Shown: positions 1-11,215, counted from the stretch's first letter. The stretch: DNA of 64,000 nt from Buchnera aphidicola (Periphyllus lyropictus) (GCF_024029895.1 NZ_CP097457.1:186001-250000); one strand, 5' to 3'. A program made the numbers and translations. Notes: generated from the sequence alone by a model not told the origin.

Positions 1-102
1 TGTTATAACATTTAAATTATTTAATATTAATTCGTTTAAATGTTCTTTTGAAAATTTTTCATTTCCAGCAAATATTATTTTTATTTTTTTAAGTTTTTTC
101 AT
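1..102 (-). CDS. fmt: Methionyl-tRNA formyltransferase, N-terminal fragment (runs off window)
   Basis: Formylates the initiator Met-tRNA. Only the first 34 codons are inside the window. The reverse-strand reading starts MKKLKKIKIIFAGN and continues EKFSKEHLNEL, matching the start of the family (E. coli Fmt has IIFAGTPDFAARHLDAL), the first beta strand of the formyl-folate binding domain. The ATG lies inside the 3' end of def, giving a 14-bp overlap, so the two are translationally coupled as in the usual def-fmt operon. The rest of the gene lies beyond position 1, so intactness cannot be judged. Confidence 0.85.
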   Translation of the reverse strand, partial: MKKLKKIKIIFAGNEKFSKEHLNELILNNLNVIT

Positions 103-604
103 TTTTTTTTATTTTTTTCATAATATATTTATCTATTCTATCTTTTTTTAATGGAGATAAATAATCTATAAATAATTTTCCTTTTAAATGGTCTATTTCA
201 TGTTGTATACATACTGATAGCATATTTTTAGCTTTTATAAAAAACTTTTCTCCATATTTATTATATGCTTTAACTAGAATATTTTTAGATCTAGAATTAG
301 TAATATATTCGTATTTTGGAATTGATAAGCATCCTTCTTTTATTTTTATTATTTTTTTGCTTTTTTTTTTAATTTTTGGGTTAATTAAAATTAGAACTTT
401 TTTTAATGGATGTATTTTTTCTATTACAATAATTTGTAATTTAATATTTATTTGTATTGCTGCTAATCCAATTCCGTTATTTTTTCTCATTGTTTCTAAC
501 ATATTATTTATTATATTTTTTAAATCATTATTGAAATTTTTTACTGGTTTTGAAATTTTTCTTAATTTTATATTTGGATATTTTAATATCTTTAAAATTG
601 ACAT
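89..604 (-). CDS. def: Peptide deformylase
   Basis: Removes the formyl group from nascent N-terminal Met in the cytoplasm. All three family motifs are present: GIGLAAIQ (about residues 44-51), EGCLS (90-94, metal-binding Cys) and HEIDH (135-139, two metal-binding His and the catalytic Glu). At 171 residues it has the length of the E. coli enzyme (169). It is upstream of, and overlaps, fmt on the reverse strand, and is divergent from tsaC-aroE, the same arrangement as in E. coli but without dprA, smg and yrdD. The enzyme looks fully functional. Confidence 0.96.
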   Translation of the reverse strand: MSILKILKYPNIKLRKISKPVKNFNNDLKNIINNMLETMRKNNGIGLAAIQINIKLQIIVIEKIHPLKKVLILINPKIKKKSKKIIKIKEGCLSIPKYEYITNSRSKNILVKAYNKYGEKFFIKAKNMLSVCIQHEIDHLKGKLFIDYLSPLKKDRIDKYIMKKIKKNEKT

Positions 605-701
605 AATATTTTTTTAAAAGTTTTATTTAAAATAATAATATATGATAAATATTTTTATTTGAAATATTTTTTTTAATTTATTTTTATTAAGGATGTTTTA
701 T

Positions 702-1262
702 ATGAATAGTTCTTTTTTTTCATCTTTAAAATATTGTGTTAAAAAATTAAATAAAAATAAAGTTATAGCTTATCCTACAGAATCAATTTTTGGATTAGGT
801 TGTAATCCAGACAGTAAAATTGCAGTAAAAAAATTGTTATTTTTAAAAAAAAGAAATTTAAATAAAGGATTAATTTTGATATCTGGAAATTATGATCAAT
901 TAAAACCATATATTTTAGAAAAAAAAATAAAAAAACAAAAAAATATTTTATTAAAAAACAAATTTTTTATAACGTATTTAGTTCCAGCTAAATTAAATGT
1001 TCCATTTTGGTTAACAGGTAATTCTAAATATATAGCAATTAGAATTACTAAAAATAAATTTGCAAAAAATTTATGTTTATTTTATAAAAAACCAATAGTT
1101 TCTACTAGTGCTAATTTATCTGGAGAAAAGCCTTGTTTAAATAGAGAGGAAATTCGTAATATTTTTGGAAAAAATTTTCCTATATTAAATGGATTTTTAG
1201 GAAATAAAAAACAGCCTTCAAAAATTATTAATTTATTAACAGGAGATATTTTACGTGAGTAA
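702..1262 (+). CDS. tsaC: Threonylcarbamoyl-AMP synthase (YrdC/TsaC family)
   Basis: Makes threonylcarbamoyl-AMP for the t6A37 modification of ANN-decoding tRNAs. The protein has the YrdC signature: VIAYPTESIFGLGCNPDS near the N-terminus, KGLILISGNYDQLKPYI, and VSTSANLSG, all close to E. coli TsaC. I place the start at the second ATG (702), giving 186 residues, because the AAGG at 689-692 sits about 9 bases upstream of it but abuts the first ATG (693); MNSSFFSSLKY also aligns better with the E. coli start. It overlaps the GTG start of aroE by 8 bp. Confidence 0.92.
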   Translation: MNSSFFSSLKYCVKKLNKNKVIAYPTESIFGLGCNPDSKIAVKKLLFLKKRNLNKGLILISGNYDQLKPYILEKKIKKQKNILLKNKFFITYLVPAKLNVPFWLTGNSKYIAIRITKNKFAKNLCLFYKKPIVSTSANLSGEKPCLNREEIRNIFGKNFPILNGFLGNKKQPSKIINLLTGDILRE

Positions 1263-2088
1263 TAAAATAAATAAAAATCTTTATGCTGTTTTTGGAAATC
1301 CTATTTATCATAGTAAATCACCTGATATACATAATTTTTTTTATAAATTATATAATTTAAATTGTAATTATATTGCAATTAACGCTTCCAAAAATTTTTT
1401 TCTTAATGAAATTTCTTTATTTTTTAAAAATGGAGGTAAAGGAGCAAATATTACTCTTCCATTTAAAGAAAAAATTTTTCCTATTTGCGACATTATTACA
1501 GAGCGAGCTAAAATTGCAGGTGCTATTAATACTTTAAAGTTATATAATAAAAAATTTATTTTAGGAGATAATACTGATGGAATAGGATTTTTATCAGATT
1601 TATTACAAAATAATTTAATAAAAAGAAAAAATAATATATTAATTATTGGTGCTGGAGGTGCTTCAAGAGGAATTATTTATCCGTTATTAAAATTTGGATG
1701 TAATATATTTATAACGAATAGAACTTTTGAAAAAGCTAAATTTTTAATGAAAAAATTTAAGAAATTTGGAAATATAAAATGTATTAAAATAAAAAATTTA
1801 AAAAATAATAAATTTCATTTAATTATAAATGCAACTTCAGCTGAAATTAAAAATGATTTACCTTTAATTCCTAGTAATATAATTAAAAAAAAAACAATTT
1901 GTTATGATATGTTTTATGGAAATGAAGATACTAATTTTATGAAATTTTGTAAAAAATATAAATCTGAAAAAGTTTATAATGGAATTGGAATGTTAATAAA
2001 TCAAGCAGCTCATTCTTTTTTTATTTGGAATAAAATATTTCCAGATATTAAAAAAACTTTATTTTTTTTAAAAAATAAAATAAAGTAA
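1255..2088 (+). CDS. aroE: Shikimate dehydrogenase
   Basis: Reduces 3-dehydroshikimate to shikimate with NADPH in aromatic amino-acid synthesis, a typical nutritional function of an aphid symbiont. Seen: the substrate motif FGNPIYHSKSP at the N-terminus, NITLPFKEK with the catalytic Lys (about 71), GDNTDGIGF with the catalytic Asp (about 108), and the NADP loop GAGGASRG. The start is GTG at 1255, inside tsaC, preceded by AGGAGAT at 1241-1247, a strong ribosome site. 277 residues, compared with 272 in E. coli. The next gene downstream is tRNA-Glu after a promoter-containing gap. Confidence 0.95.
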   Translation: MSNKINKNLYAVFGNPIYHSKSPDIHNFFYKLYNLNCNYIAINASKNFFLNEISLFFKNGGKGANITLPFKEKIFPICDIITERAKIAGAINTLKLYNKKFILGDNTDGIGFLSDLLQNNLIKRKNNILIIGAGGASRGIIYPLLKFGCNIFITNRTFEKAKFLMKKFKKFGNIKCIKIKNLKNNKFHLIINATSAEIKNDLPLIPSNIIKKKTICYDMFYGNEDTNFMKFCKKYKSEKVYNGIGMLINQAAHSFFIWNKIFPDIKKTLFFLKNKIK

Positions 2089-2147
2089 AAAAAACTTTTT
2101 TAGATTTTTATTTTTTTTAATTTTTAAAAAATATTATTATAAATAAC

Positions 2148-2175
2148 TTGACTCTTTTTTTTGAATATGTAAAAT
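2148..2175 (+). promoter_or_regulatory. Sigma70-type promoter for the tRNA-Glu-23S-5S unit
   Basis: TTGACT at 2148-2153 and TAAAAT at 2170-2175 are separated by 16 bp. TTGAC is rare in this AT-only background, and the pair lies about 90 bp upstream of tRNA-Glu, with no other gene between. It is the most convincing promoter in the window. That it drives the detached rRNA unit is inference. Confidence 0.6.
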
Positions 2176-2264
2176 AGTTACATTAGTATATAAAATATTT
2201 TAGAAAATTTAAATATAAAAAAAATTTTATAAAACTTAAAAATAAAAAAAATTATTTTTTTAAT

Positions 2265-2337
2265 GTCCCTTTCGTCTAGCGGTCTAGGACACTGCCCTTT
2301 CACGGCAGCAACAGGGGTTCAATTCCCCTAAGGGACA
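2265..2337 (+). tRNA. tRNA-Glu (UUC)
   Basis: A complete cloverleaf: acceptor GTCCCTT pairs with AAGGGAC, anticodon loop CCTTTCACGG with anticodon TTC, and TPsiC arm AGGGGTTCAATTCCCCT. The discriminator base is A and CCA is not encoded. It lies 163 bp upstream of the 23S gene, the position tRNA-Glu holds in the 16S-23S spacer of several E. coli rrn operons, so this is the downstream half of a split rRNA operon. Confidence 0.97.
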
Positions 2338-2435
2338 AAATAAAAAAAAAAAAATATTTCTTTATTTTTTTTTTTATGATACAATATCTTTCTGAAAAAT
2401 TTATATTTTTTTTTTAAAATTTTTAAGATTTTTTT

Positions 2436-2450
2436 AGTTCTTTAACAATT
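2436..2450 (+). promoter_or_regulatory. boxA-like antitermination element in 23S leader
   Basis: The segment GTTCTTTAACAATT followed by CGGAAACAAG closely resembles the boxA of E. coli rrn leaders and spacers (TGCTCTTTAACAA). boxA RNA binds NusB/NusE to prevent premature Rho termination of rRNA. A recognisable NusB gene is present in this window at 28057-28476. The element is retained although the unit is detached from 16S. Confidence 0.65.
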
Positions 2451-2480
2451 CGGAAACAAGCATAATATAAATTATGTAAA

Positions 2481-2500
2481 AAAACACCTGTGGGTTGTAA

Positions 2501-2507
<7 letters not shown>
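2481..2507 (+). other. 5' arm of the 23S rRNA processing stem
   Basis: Bases 2481-2507 are almost fully complementary to 5417-5444 after the 23S gene; both arms include AACACCT/AGGTGTT and TTGTAAGG/CCTTACAA blocks. Such a long terminal helix is the RNase III processing stem of pre-23S rRNA. The two arms bracket the mature ends assigned here at 2501 and 5425. Confidence 0.75.
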
Positions 2508-5425
<2,918 letters not shown>

Positions 5426-5519
5426 ACAACACCAGAGGTGTTTTTTTTAAAATTTATTTTTATATTACTTAATTTATAAAAGCTTGTAACCGATTGTTTT
5501 TTTTTTTAAAATTTATATA

Positions 5520-5548
5520 TTTTAATATATAAAATATATATATTAAAA
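5520..5548 (+). other. Perfect AT hairpin in the 23S-5S spacer
   Basis: A 12-bp perfect inverted repeat (5520-5531 with 5537-5548) around a 5-base loop, made only of A and T. It lies between the 23S processing stem and the 5S stem. It could fold in the precursor RNA and mark a cleavage site, but AT-only palindromes arise easily at this composition. Confidence 0.4.
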
Positions 5549-5574
5549 TATATAGATTATATAAATTTTTTAAT

Positions 5575-5694
5575 AGCCTGGTTAAAATAGTGTAATGGTA
5601 CCACCTGAATCCATATCGAACTCAGAAGTGAAACATTATAACGCCAATGGTAGTTCAGGGTTTCCCTGTGTGAGAGTAGGAAATTTCCAGGCTA
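5575..5694 (+). rRNA. rrf: 5S ribosomal RNA
   Basis: Contains the 5S core CGAACTCAGAAGTGAAAC and GAGAGTAGGAAAT, with terminal AGCCTGG pairing with CCAGGCT; length about 120 nt. The terminal helix extends well beyond the mature ends: 5559-5581 is perfectly complementary to 5687-5709, giving a 23-bp stem in the precursor. No GC-rich terminator follows; the 267 bases to cspE are featureless AT apart from the cspE ribosome site. Confidence 0.97.
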
Positions 5695-5961
5695 TTAAAA
5701 AATTTATATTATTAAAAAAATATTTTTTTAAATTTTTTTTAAAAAACCAATTTTTTTTAAAATATTTTTTTATTTTAAAAATAAAATTTAATTTTTTTTC
5801 ACATAGTTAATTTAAAAAATTTTTTTAAATTTAATTTAAAAATATTAATAAAAATATTTAAATTTATTTTTTTTTATATTTTATTTAAAACATTTTCAAT
5901 TTTTTGAAATTAATATTTAAAATTAGTATTTAAGTTGCATTTAATGTAAAGGTAATAAAAG

Positions 5962-6171
5962 ATGTCTAAGATTAAAGGTAATGTTAAATGGTTTAATGAA
6001 TCAAAAGGTTTTGGATTTATTACTCCTGAAGATGGTAGTAAAGATGTTTTTGTTCATTTTTCAGCTATTCAAAGTGATGGATTTAAAACTTTATCAGAAG
6101 GACAAAGTGTTGAGTTTGAAATTATAGAAGGAGAAAAAGGTCCATCTGCATCTAACGTTACTAACATATAA
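5962..6171 (+). CDS. cspE: Cold-shock-type RNA chaperone CspE
   Basis: A 69-residue OB-fold protein that binds single-stranded nucleic acid. The RNP1 motif KGFGFITP and RNP2 motif VFVHFSAI are intact. As I recall E. coli CspE, its first 37 residues ([16 protein letters not shown]...) are identical here, whereas CspC differs at several of them; the C-terminal half is a mixture of the two. The neighbour ybeD also fits the cspE locus of E. coli. AAAGG at 5949-5953 gives a good ribosome site. A terminator follows. Codon choice is as AT-rich as its neighbours, but protein conservation is extreme. Confidence 0.93.
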   Translation: MSKIKGNVKWFNESKGFGFITPEDGSKDVFVHFSAIQSDGFKTLSEGQSVEFEIIEGEKGPSASNVTNI

Positions 6172-6222
6172 ATTATTATTTAATTTCTTATAATTTTGAA
6201 AAAAATTTAAGATTTTTAAAAA

Positions 6223-6266
6223 CTGTTCAGTATTTTTTGTATATACTGGACAGATTATTTTTTTTA
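6223..6266 (+). terminator. Rho-independent terminator after cspE
   Basis: CTGTTCAGTAT (6223-6233) pairs with ATACTGGACAG (6243-6253), an 11-bp stem with one G-U pair and a 9-base loop, followed by a T-rich run to 6266. This is one of the few hairpins with several G-C pairs in the window, so it is unlikely to be chance. It ends the cspE transcript; the stem could also work for the convergent ybeD, though it has no T-tract on that side. Confidence 0.75.
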
Positions 6267-6269
6267 TAT

Positions 6270-6533
6270 TTATAGAATTATTTTAACATATTTAATTTTT
6301 CCAATTTTTTTATATAAATATTCTATTTGTTTAAATTTCTTAGAATAAATTTTAACTGAATAAGAAAAATATTTTTTATTTTTACTAAAATATATTTTTT
6401 TTTCTTTTATTTTTATTTTTTTATCTTTTATTTTTTTATTAATTTTTTTAATTGTATTGATTTTATTAAAACATATAATTTTAAATGTAAAATAAGTTGG
6501 AAATTTTATTATTTCTTTTAATTTTTTATACAT
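6270..6533 (-). CDS. ybeD: YbeD/DUF493 family protein
   Basis: 87 residues, the same length as E. coli YbeD, with matching positions: IKFPTYFTFKII at the N-terminus (E. coli LEFPTPFTYKVM) and IEYLYKKIGKIKYVKIIL at the C-terminus (E. coli VETLYEELGKIDIVRMVL). The fold is a small ferredoxin-like regulatory domain; its molecular role is not well established. In E. coli it neighbours lipB and lipA, which are not present here. It is convergent with cspE and divergent from cysS. The lysine-rich middle reflects AT bias. Confidence 0.85.
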   Translation of the reverse strand: MYKKLKEIIKFPTYFTFKIICFNKINTIKKINKKIKDKKIKIKEKKIYFSKNKKYFSYSVKIYSKKFKQIEYLYKKIGKIKYVKIIL

Positions 6534-6602
6534 ATAAATTTTCCTTTTAATAAATTATTTGTTTAATCTAAATAAATTAAATATATTTTATAGTGAAATA
6601 TA

Positions 6603-7958
6603 ATGTTAAAAATATTTAATACTTTAACTAAAAAAAAAGAAATTTTTAAACCGATTAAAAAAAATAAAGTTTCAATGTACGTATGTGGAGTTACAGTTTA
6701 TGATTATTGTCATATTGGACATGCAAAAACTTTTTTATTTTTTGATGTAGTTTATCGGTATTTTAAAAAATATGGATATTCAGTAAAGTATGTTAGAAAT
6801 ATTACAGATATTGATGATAAAATTATTAATAAATCTAAATTAATAAAAAAAGATTATACATATTTTACACGTGATATAATTAATGATATGAATTTAGATT
6901 TTTCTTCTTTAAATATTTTAAAACCTACTTTTTCTCCATTAGCAACTGATCATATTATTGAGATTATAAGTTTTATTAATTTTTTAATTAATAAAAAACA
7001 TGCTTATATAAATAATAAAGGAGATGTTGTTTTTGATATAAAAAGTTATTCAGAATATGGTATATTATCTAGAAAAAATTATTTTAATAAAATTAATTTT
7101 TTAAAAAAAGATTTTACATTATGGAAAAAAAGTAAATTAGGTGAAAATTTTTGGAATTCTCCTTGGGGAAACGGACGTCCTGGATGGCATATAGAATGTT
7201 CTGCAATTAATTATAAATATTTTAAAGATAAATTAGATATTCATGGAGGAGGCAATGATTTAATTTTTCCTCATCATGAAAATGAACGTGCTCAATCAGT
7301 ATGTTTTCAAAACAATAATTTTGTTAATTATTGGATGCATACTGGAATGGTTATTTGTAAAAAAAAAAAAATGTCTAAATCTTTAAAAAATTTTTATCTA
7401 ATAAAAGATTTAAGAAAAAATTTTAATTCAGATGTCATTCGTCATTATATTCTTTCTACTAATTATAGACACCCTATCAATTATAACATAAATGATTTAA
7501 AAAAATCTGAAAAAATATTAAAAAAATTTTATTATTGTTTAAAGTTTTCAAAAAATAAAAACTTTAATTTTTCTTTAAAAGAAAATTTTATAAATGATAT
7601 TATTCTTTTTAAAAAAGCTATGAATGATAGTTTTAATACTCCAATTGCACTATTTTTATTATCTAAATTATCCAATAAAATTATTTATGCTAATGATTCA
7701 AAAAAATTTAAAAAAGCTGAATTTTTTTCTGAAATTCTTTATTTTTTAGGAAAAACTTTGGGTTTTTTTTCTAATAAAGATAACTTTGTTAAGAAAAATA
7801 AAAAATTAATAATTAAAATTAAAAAGTTATTAAAAAAAAGAAATGATGCAAGAAAACTTTTTTTATGGAAAAAAGCAGATAATATTAGAAAAAAATTATT
7901 AAATCTTGGAGTTCATTTAGAAGATAAAAAAAATGAAACTATATGGAAAATTTATTAA
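6603..7958 (+). CDS. cysS: Cysteinyl-tRNA synthetase
   Basis: Class I synthetase charging tRNA-Cys. Seen: the zinc Cys in MYVCGVTVYD (Cys28), HIGHAKT (37-43), GWHIECSA and HGGGNDLIFPHHENE, which carry the other zinc ligands, and KMSKS in the second half. 451 residues against 461 in E. coli; the C-terminal anticodon-binding region is present. It ends 6 bp from the convergent folD, a shared block known from other enterics. It looks functional. Confidence 0.97.
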   Translation: MLKIFNTLTKKKEIFKPIKKNKVSMYVCGVTVYDYCHIGHAKTFLFFDVVYRYFKKYGYSVKYVRNITDIDDKIINKSKLIKKDYTYFTRDIINDMNLDFSSLNILKPTFSPLATDHIIEIISFINFLINKKHAYINNKGDVVFDIKSYSEYGILSRKNYFNKINFLKKDFTLWKKSKLGENFWNSPWGNGRPGWHIECSAINYKYFKDKLDIHGGGNDLIFPHHENERAQSVCFQNNNFVNYWMHTGMVICKKKKMSKSLKNFYLIKDLRKNFNSDVIRHYILSTNYRHPINYNINDLKKSEKILKKFYYCLKFSKNKNFNFSLKENFINDIILFKKAMNDSFNTPIALFLLSKLSNKIIYANDSKKFKKAEFFSEILYFLGKTLGFFSNKDNFVKKNKKLIIKIKKLLKKRNDARKLFLWKKADNIRKKLLNLGVHLEDKKNETIWKIY

Positions 7959-7964
7959 AAAACT

Positions 7965-8822
7965 TTATTTTTTTTGATATTTTTTAAAAGAATAAAGTGT
8001 ATTTTGTAATAAACTTGTAATTGTCATAGGTCCTACTCCTCCTGGTACAGGAGTAATATATGAAGCTTTTTTATACATAGATTTGAAATTTACATCTCCT
8101 ACAATTTTTCCATTTTCTAATCTATTAATTCCTACATCAATAATTATTGCTCCTTTTTTAATCCATTTTCCATGTAAAAAATTTGGTTTTCCAATTGCTA
8201 TAATAATTAAATCAGCTTTTTTTACATATTCATATAAATTTTTTGTAAATCTATGAGTAATTGTTGTCGTACATCCTGCTAGTAATAATTCTAGCATCAT
8301 AGGTCTTCCAACGATGTTTGAAGCTCCAATAATAAGGGCATTCATTCCTTTTATTTTTATCTTATATTCTTTTAATAAATTAATTATGCCTAATGGTGTA
8401 CAAGATCTAATATTTGGATTTCTTTGACATAAAAGTCCCATATTTAATGGATGAAATCCATCGACATCTTTTTTATAAGATATTTTTTTTGATATTTCAA
8501 GTGTTGTAATTTTATTTGGTAAAGGTAATTGTATCAAAATTCCATGTATTAATTTATTATTATTAAGTTTTTTTATTATTGAAATAATTTTTTTTTTATT
8601 AATTTTTTCTGAAAATTTATATATTTTAGATAAAAATCCAACTTTATTACATGCAATTTTTTTATTTTTTATATAAATTTTAGAAGAAGTATTATTTCCA
8701 ATTAATATTATTGCTAGTCCAGGAATTATTAAATTATTTTTTTTTCTTTTACAAATAATTTTTTTTATTTTTTTTTGAATTTTCTTAGCAAGTTTTAATC
8801 CGTCAAGAATCTGTGCTACCAT
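7965..8822 (-). CDS. folD: Bifunctional methylene-THF dehydrogenase/cyclohydrolase
   Basis: Interconverts 5,10-methylene-, methenyl- and 10-formyl-tetrahydrofolate, supplying the formyl donor for fmt. Seen: the [14 protein letters not shown] segment with the active-site Tyr and Lys, the NADP loop [10 protein letters not shown], and the signature [11 protein letters not shown] near the C-terminus. 285 residues against 288 in E. coli, with no gaps at key sites. It is convergent with cysS and divergent from the tRNA-Arg gene. If thyA is truly lost (see 48890-49600), its methylene-THF product has one fewer user here. Confidence 0.96.
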   Translation of the reverse strand: MVAQILDGLKLAKKIQKKIKKIICKRKKNNLIIPGLAIILIGNNTSSKIYIKNKKIACNKVGFLSKIYKFSEKINKKKIISIIKKLNNNKLIHGILIQLPLPNKITTLEISKKISYKKDVDGFHPLNMGLLCQRNPNIRSCTPLGIINLLKEYKIKIKGMNALIIGASNIVGRPMMLELLLAGCTTTITHRFTKNLYEYVKKADLIIIAIGKPNFLHGKWIKKGAIIIDVGINRLENGKIVGDVNFKSMYKKASYITPVPGGVGPMTITSLLQNTLYSFKKYQKK

Positions 8823-8937
8823 TTTTATCTCATTTTTTATAAATATTTAATTTTTTTTATTTTTATATTATAATTTAAAATACTTATAACTAGTATTTTA
8901 TTAAAAAATAATTTATAATGATTAAATCTTTAAAAAA

Positions 8938-9011
8938 GCGCTTTTAGCTCAGTTGGATAGAGCAACGGCCTTCTAAGCCGTTTGTCACAGGTTCGAATCC
9001 TGTAAAGCGCA
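8938..9011 (+). tRNA. argU: tRNA-Arg (UCU)
   Basis: Acceptor GCGCTTT pairs with AAAGCGC; anticodon arm ACGGC-CTTCTAA-GCCGT gives anticodon TCT; TPsiC loop GTTCGAATCC. It corresponds to E. coli argU, which also sits beside folD. It reads AGA, the dominant Arg codon in this genome. Its 3' 27 bases overlap the end of adk on the other strand. Confidence 0.97.
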
Positions 9012-9665
9012 AAAATCTTCTTTTTTTAAAATTTTCTTTATTTTTATTTGAATATTTTTTAATTTTTTTTTTGCGTTTATTTTGATAATTTTTACATTTT
9101 TTCTTATTTTTTTATTTTTATAAAATTTAAAAAATATTTTTTTAAATTTTTTATATTCATTTATTCTTTTTTTTATTACTTTTATATTGTCATCTTTTCT
9201 AGTAATCAGTTTTTCTCCTGTAATATCATCTTTATTATTTATTAATGGAGGATTATAAATTTTATGATAAATTCTTCCAGAATTTAGATGAATTTTTCTT
9301 CCTAATGCTCTTTTTAATATTATTTTTTTTGATATTAATAATTCAATTATAAAGTTTATTTTTAATTTTTCTTTATACATCATTTTAACTTGTTTTATAG
9401 TTCTAGGAAATCCATCTAAAATATACCCTTTATTACAATCTTTTTTAGATATTCTTTTTTTTACTAATTTTATTATATTTTTATCTGAAATTAATTCTCC
9501 TTTTTCCATTTTTTTTTTTATTTTAATATATTTTTTATTTTTTTTTAAAATAATTTCTCTAAGTAAGTCTCCTGTAGATATTTTTGGTATTTTATATTTT
9601 TTTGATATAAAATTTGAATGAGTACCTTTTCCTGAACATGGATAACCAATTAAAATAATTCTCAT
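8985..9665 (-). CDS. adk: Adenylate kinase with C-terminal extension into tRNA-Arg
   Basis: Catalyses ATP + AMP to 2 ADP. Seen: P-loop GYPCSGKGT (7-15), AMP-binding STGDLLRE, LDGFPRT, and the LID region GRKIHLNSGRIYHKIYNPP with DDITGEKL. The E. coli protein ends at KILG (214 residues); here KILKK is followed by EDFCALQDSNL, 226 residues in all, because no stop occurs before the antisense of the tRNA-Arg TPsiC arm. The extra residues are encoded by the tRNA complement. The core enzyme looks intact. ybaB is 51 bp upstream; recR and htpG, which lie between ybaB and adk in E. coli, are absent. Confidence 0.95.
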   Translation of the reverse strand: MRIILIGYPCSGKGTHSNFISKKYKIPKISTGDLLREIILKKNKKYIKIKKKMEKGELISDKNIIKLVKKRISKKDCNKGYILDGFPRTIKQVKMMYKEKLKINFIIELLISKKIILKRALGRKIHLNSGRIYHKIYNPPLINNKDDITGEKLITRKDDNIKVIKKRINEYKKFKKIFFKFYKNKKIRKNVKIIKINAKKKLKNIQIKIKKILKKEDFCALQDSNL

Positions 9666-9716
9666 TTTTTTCCCTTAAATTTTTAAAATTAATAAAAATT
9701 ATAAAAATTTAAATCA

Positions 9717-10049
9717 TTATGTAGGTAATTTTAAATCATTAGGAATTGGAATTTTTCCAGATAATTTTAACATTCTTTTTTTATGTTCTTCAGAAATTTT
9801 TCTTACTGCATCATTAAAAGCTGCGACAGTTAGATCTTCTATTACTTCCTTATCTTCGTCTTTAAATAAAGTAGAATCTATTTCTATTTTTTTACAGTTA
9901 TGTGATCCAGTTAAGGTTATTTTTACTAACCCAGCTCCAGATTCTCCTACAACTTCTATAGATTTTATTTCTTTTTGTATATTTTTCATATTTTCTTTCA
10001 TTTTTTGAGCTTGTTGCATTAAATTACTTAAATTTCCATTATTAAACAT
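9717..10049 (-). CDS. ybaB: YbaB/EbfC nucleoid-associated protein
   Basis: A small dimeric DNA-binding protein of 110 residues (109 in E. coli). The family pattern is clear: NLMQQAQKMKENMKNIQKEI helix at the N-terminus, VVGESGAGLVKITLTGSH strand region, and LKLSGKIPIPNDLKLP at the end. Located directly after dnaX on the same strand, the conserved dnaX-ybaB pair. Despite overall AT pressure this protein keeps a normal amino-acid mix, suggesting strong constraint. Confidence 0.94.
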   Translation of the reverse strand: MFNNGNLSNLMQQAQKMKENMKNIQKEIKSIEVVGESGAGLVKITLTGSHNCKKIEIDSTLFKDEDKEVIEDLTVAAFNDAVRKISEEHKKRMLKLSGKIPIPNDLKLPT

Positions 10050-10126
10050 TTTTTCTTCTTATTTTTTGTATTTGATATTAAAAATTTTTAATAAAATTAT
10101 TTAATTTATTAAAAAATTTATGTGAG

Positions 10127-11215
10127 TTATTTTATTTCTAGTGTTTGTAATAAAGTTAATTCCATTCCTAATTTTTTTGAAGGAGAAAAAGAAATATTTT
10201 TTCTTCCTTTTAAAATAATGGAATAATATTTTTTTATTTTTAAAAAATCATTTTCTTTAGCAATTCTTTTTAAAATTTTTTTTTGTTTTGAATTATATTT
10301 TATTGATTTCCATTTTATAGAAAAAATTTTTAAAATATGTAAATAATGAAGTAATTTTAATAATTCAATAAGTATTTGTTCTGGTTCTACATCTAAAGAT
10401 AAAATATGATTTTTTAAAAATAATATTTTTTTTATATCTTTTCTAAATAAAGAAATTAATAAATTAATAAAATTTTCATATTTAAATATTCCTAACATTT
10501 TTTTTACATCTTTCTTGATGATTTTATTATTTCCTATAGAAATTGCTTGTTCTGTTAAACTTAAAGCATCTCTCATACTTCCATCAGAAGCTTGGGAAAG
10601 CATTTTGGTTGTTTTTTTTTCAAAATATATTTTTTCTTTTTTTAAAATATATTTTAATTGATTATTAATTTTTTTATAATTTATTGTTTTTAAACTTAGT
10701 TTTATACAACGAGATATAATAGTTTTTGGTAATTTTTCAATATTAGTTGTAGCTAAAATAAATTTAACATGTTTTGGAGGTTCTTCTAAAGTTTTTAAAA
10801 GTGCATTAAAACTATATCTAGATAACATATGAACTTCATCAATTAAATAAATTTTAAATCTTTCTTTAATAGGAGGATATTTTGCATTTTCTAAAAGTTC
10901 TTTAATATCTTCTACTTTTGTTTTTGAAGCTGCATCTATTTCAATTAAATCTGGATTAAAATTTTTTTCAATTTCTTTGCATGAATTACATTTTCTACAT
11001 GGAATATTTGTAATTTTTTTTTTACAGTTTAAACATTTTGCTAAAATTCTTGCAATAGTTGTTTTTCCTATTCCTCTTGTTCCATGAAATATCCATGCTT
11101 GATGTATTTTATTTAATTTTAAACTATTAGATAAAGCTTTTATAACATATTTTTGACCTATTACTTCTTTAAAATTTCTAGGTCTCCATTTTCTTGCAAA
11201 AACTTGATATTTCAT
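10127..11215 (-). CDS. dnaX: DNA polymerase III clamp-loader subunit, gamma-length DnaX
   Basis: Motor subunit of the sliding-clamp loader. Seen: MKYQVFARKWRPRNF start block, P-loop GTRGIGKT, four zinc Cys (CLNCK...CRKCNSC), LIDEVHMLS (Walker B), LLKTLEEPP and the sensor region ATTNIEKLP. I start at 11215 because the Met there aligns with the E. coli N-terminus; an in-frame ATG 20 codons upstream (11275) adds non-homologous residues. The 362-residue product ends at the close of domain III, so only the gamma part exists; the tau domains IV-V, which bind DnaB and the polymerase core, are missing. Confidence 0.94.
   Translation of the reverse strand: MKYQVFARKWRPRNFKEVIGQKYVIKALSNSLKLNKIHQAWIFHGTRGIGKTTIARILAKCLNCKKKITNIPCRKCNSCKEIEKNFNPDLIEIDAASKTKVEDIKELLENAKYPPIKERFKIYLIDEVHMLSRYSFNALLKTLEEPPKHVKFILATTNIEKLPKTIISRCIKLSLKTINYKKINNQLKYILKKEKIYFEKKTTKMLSQASDGSMRDALSLTEQAISIGNNKIIKKDVKKMLGIFKYENFINLLISLFRKDIKKILFLKNHILSLDVEPEQILIELLKLLHYLHILKIFSIKWKSIKYNSKQKKILKRIAKENDFLKIKKYYSIILKGRKNISFSPSKKLGMELTLLQTLEIK

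Noticed and set aside
5595-5810. Open frame starting in the 5S gene
   Set aside because: It is 5S rRNA followed by an AT-rich spacer; no homology and no ribosome site.
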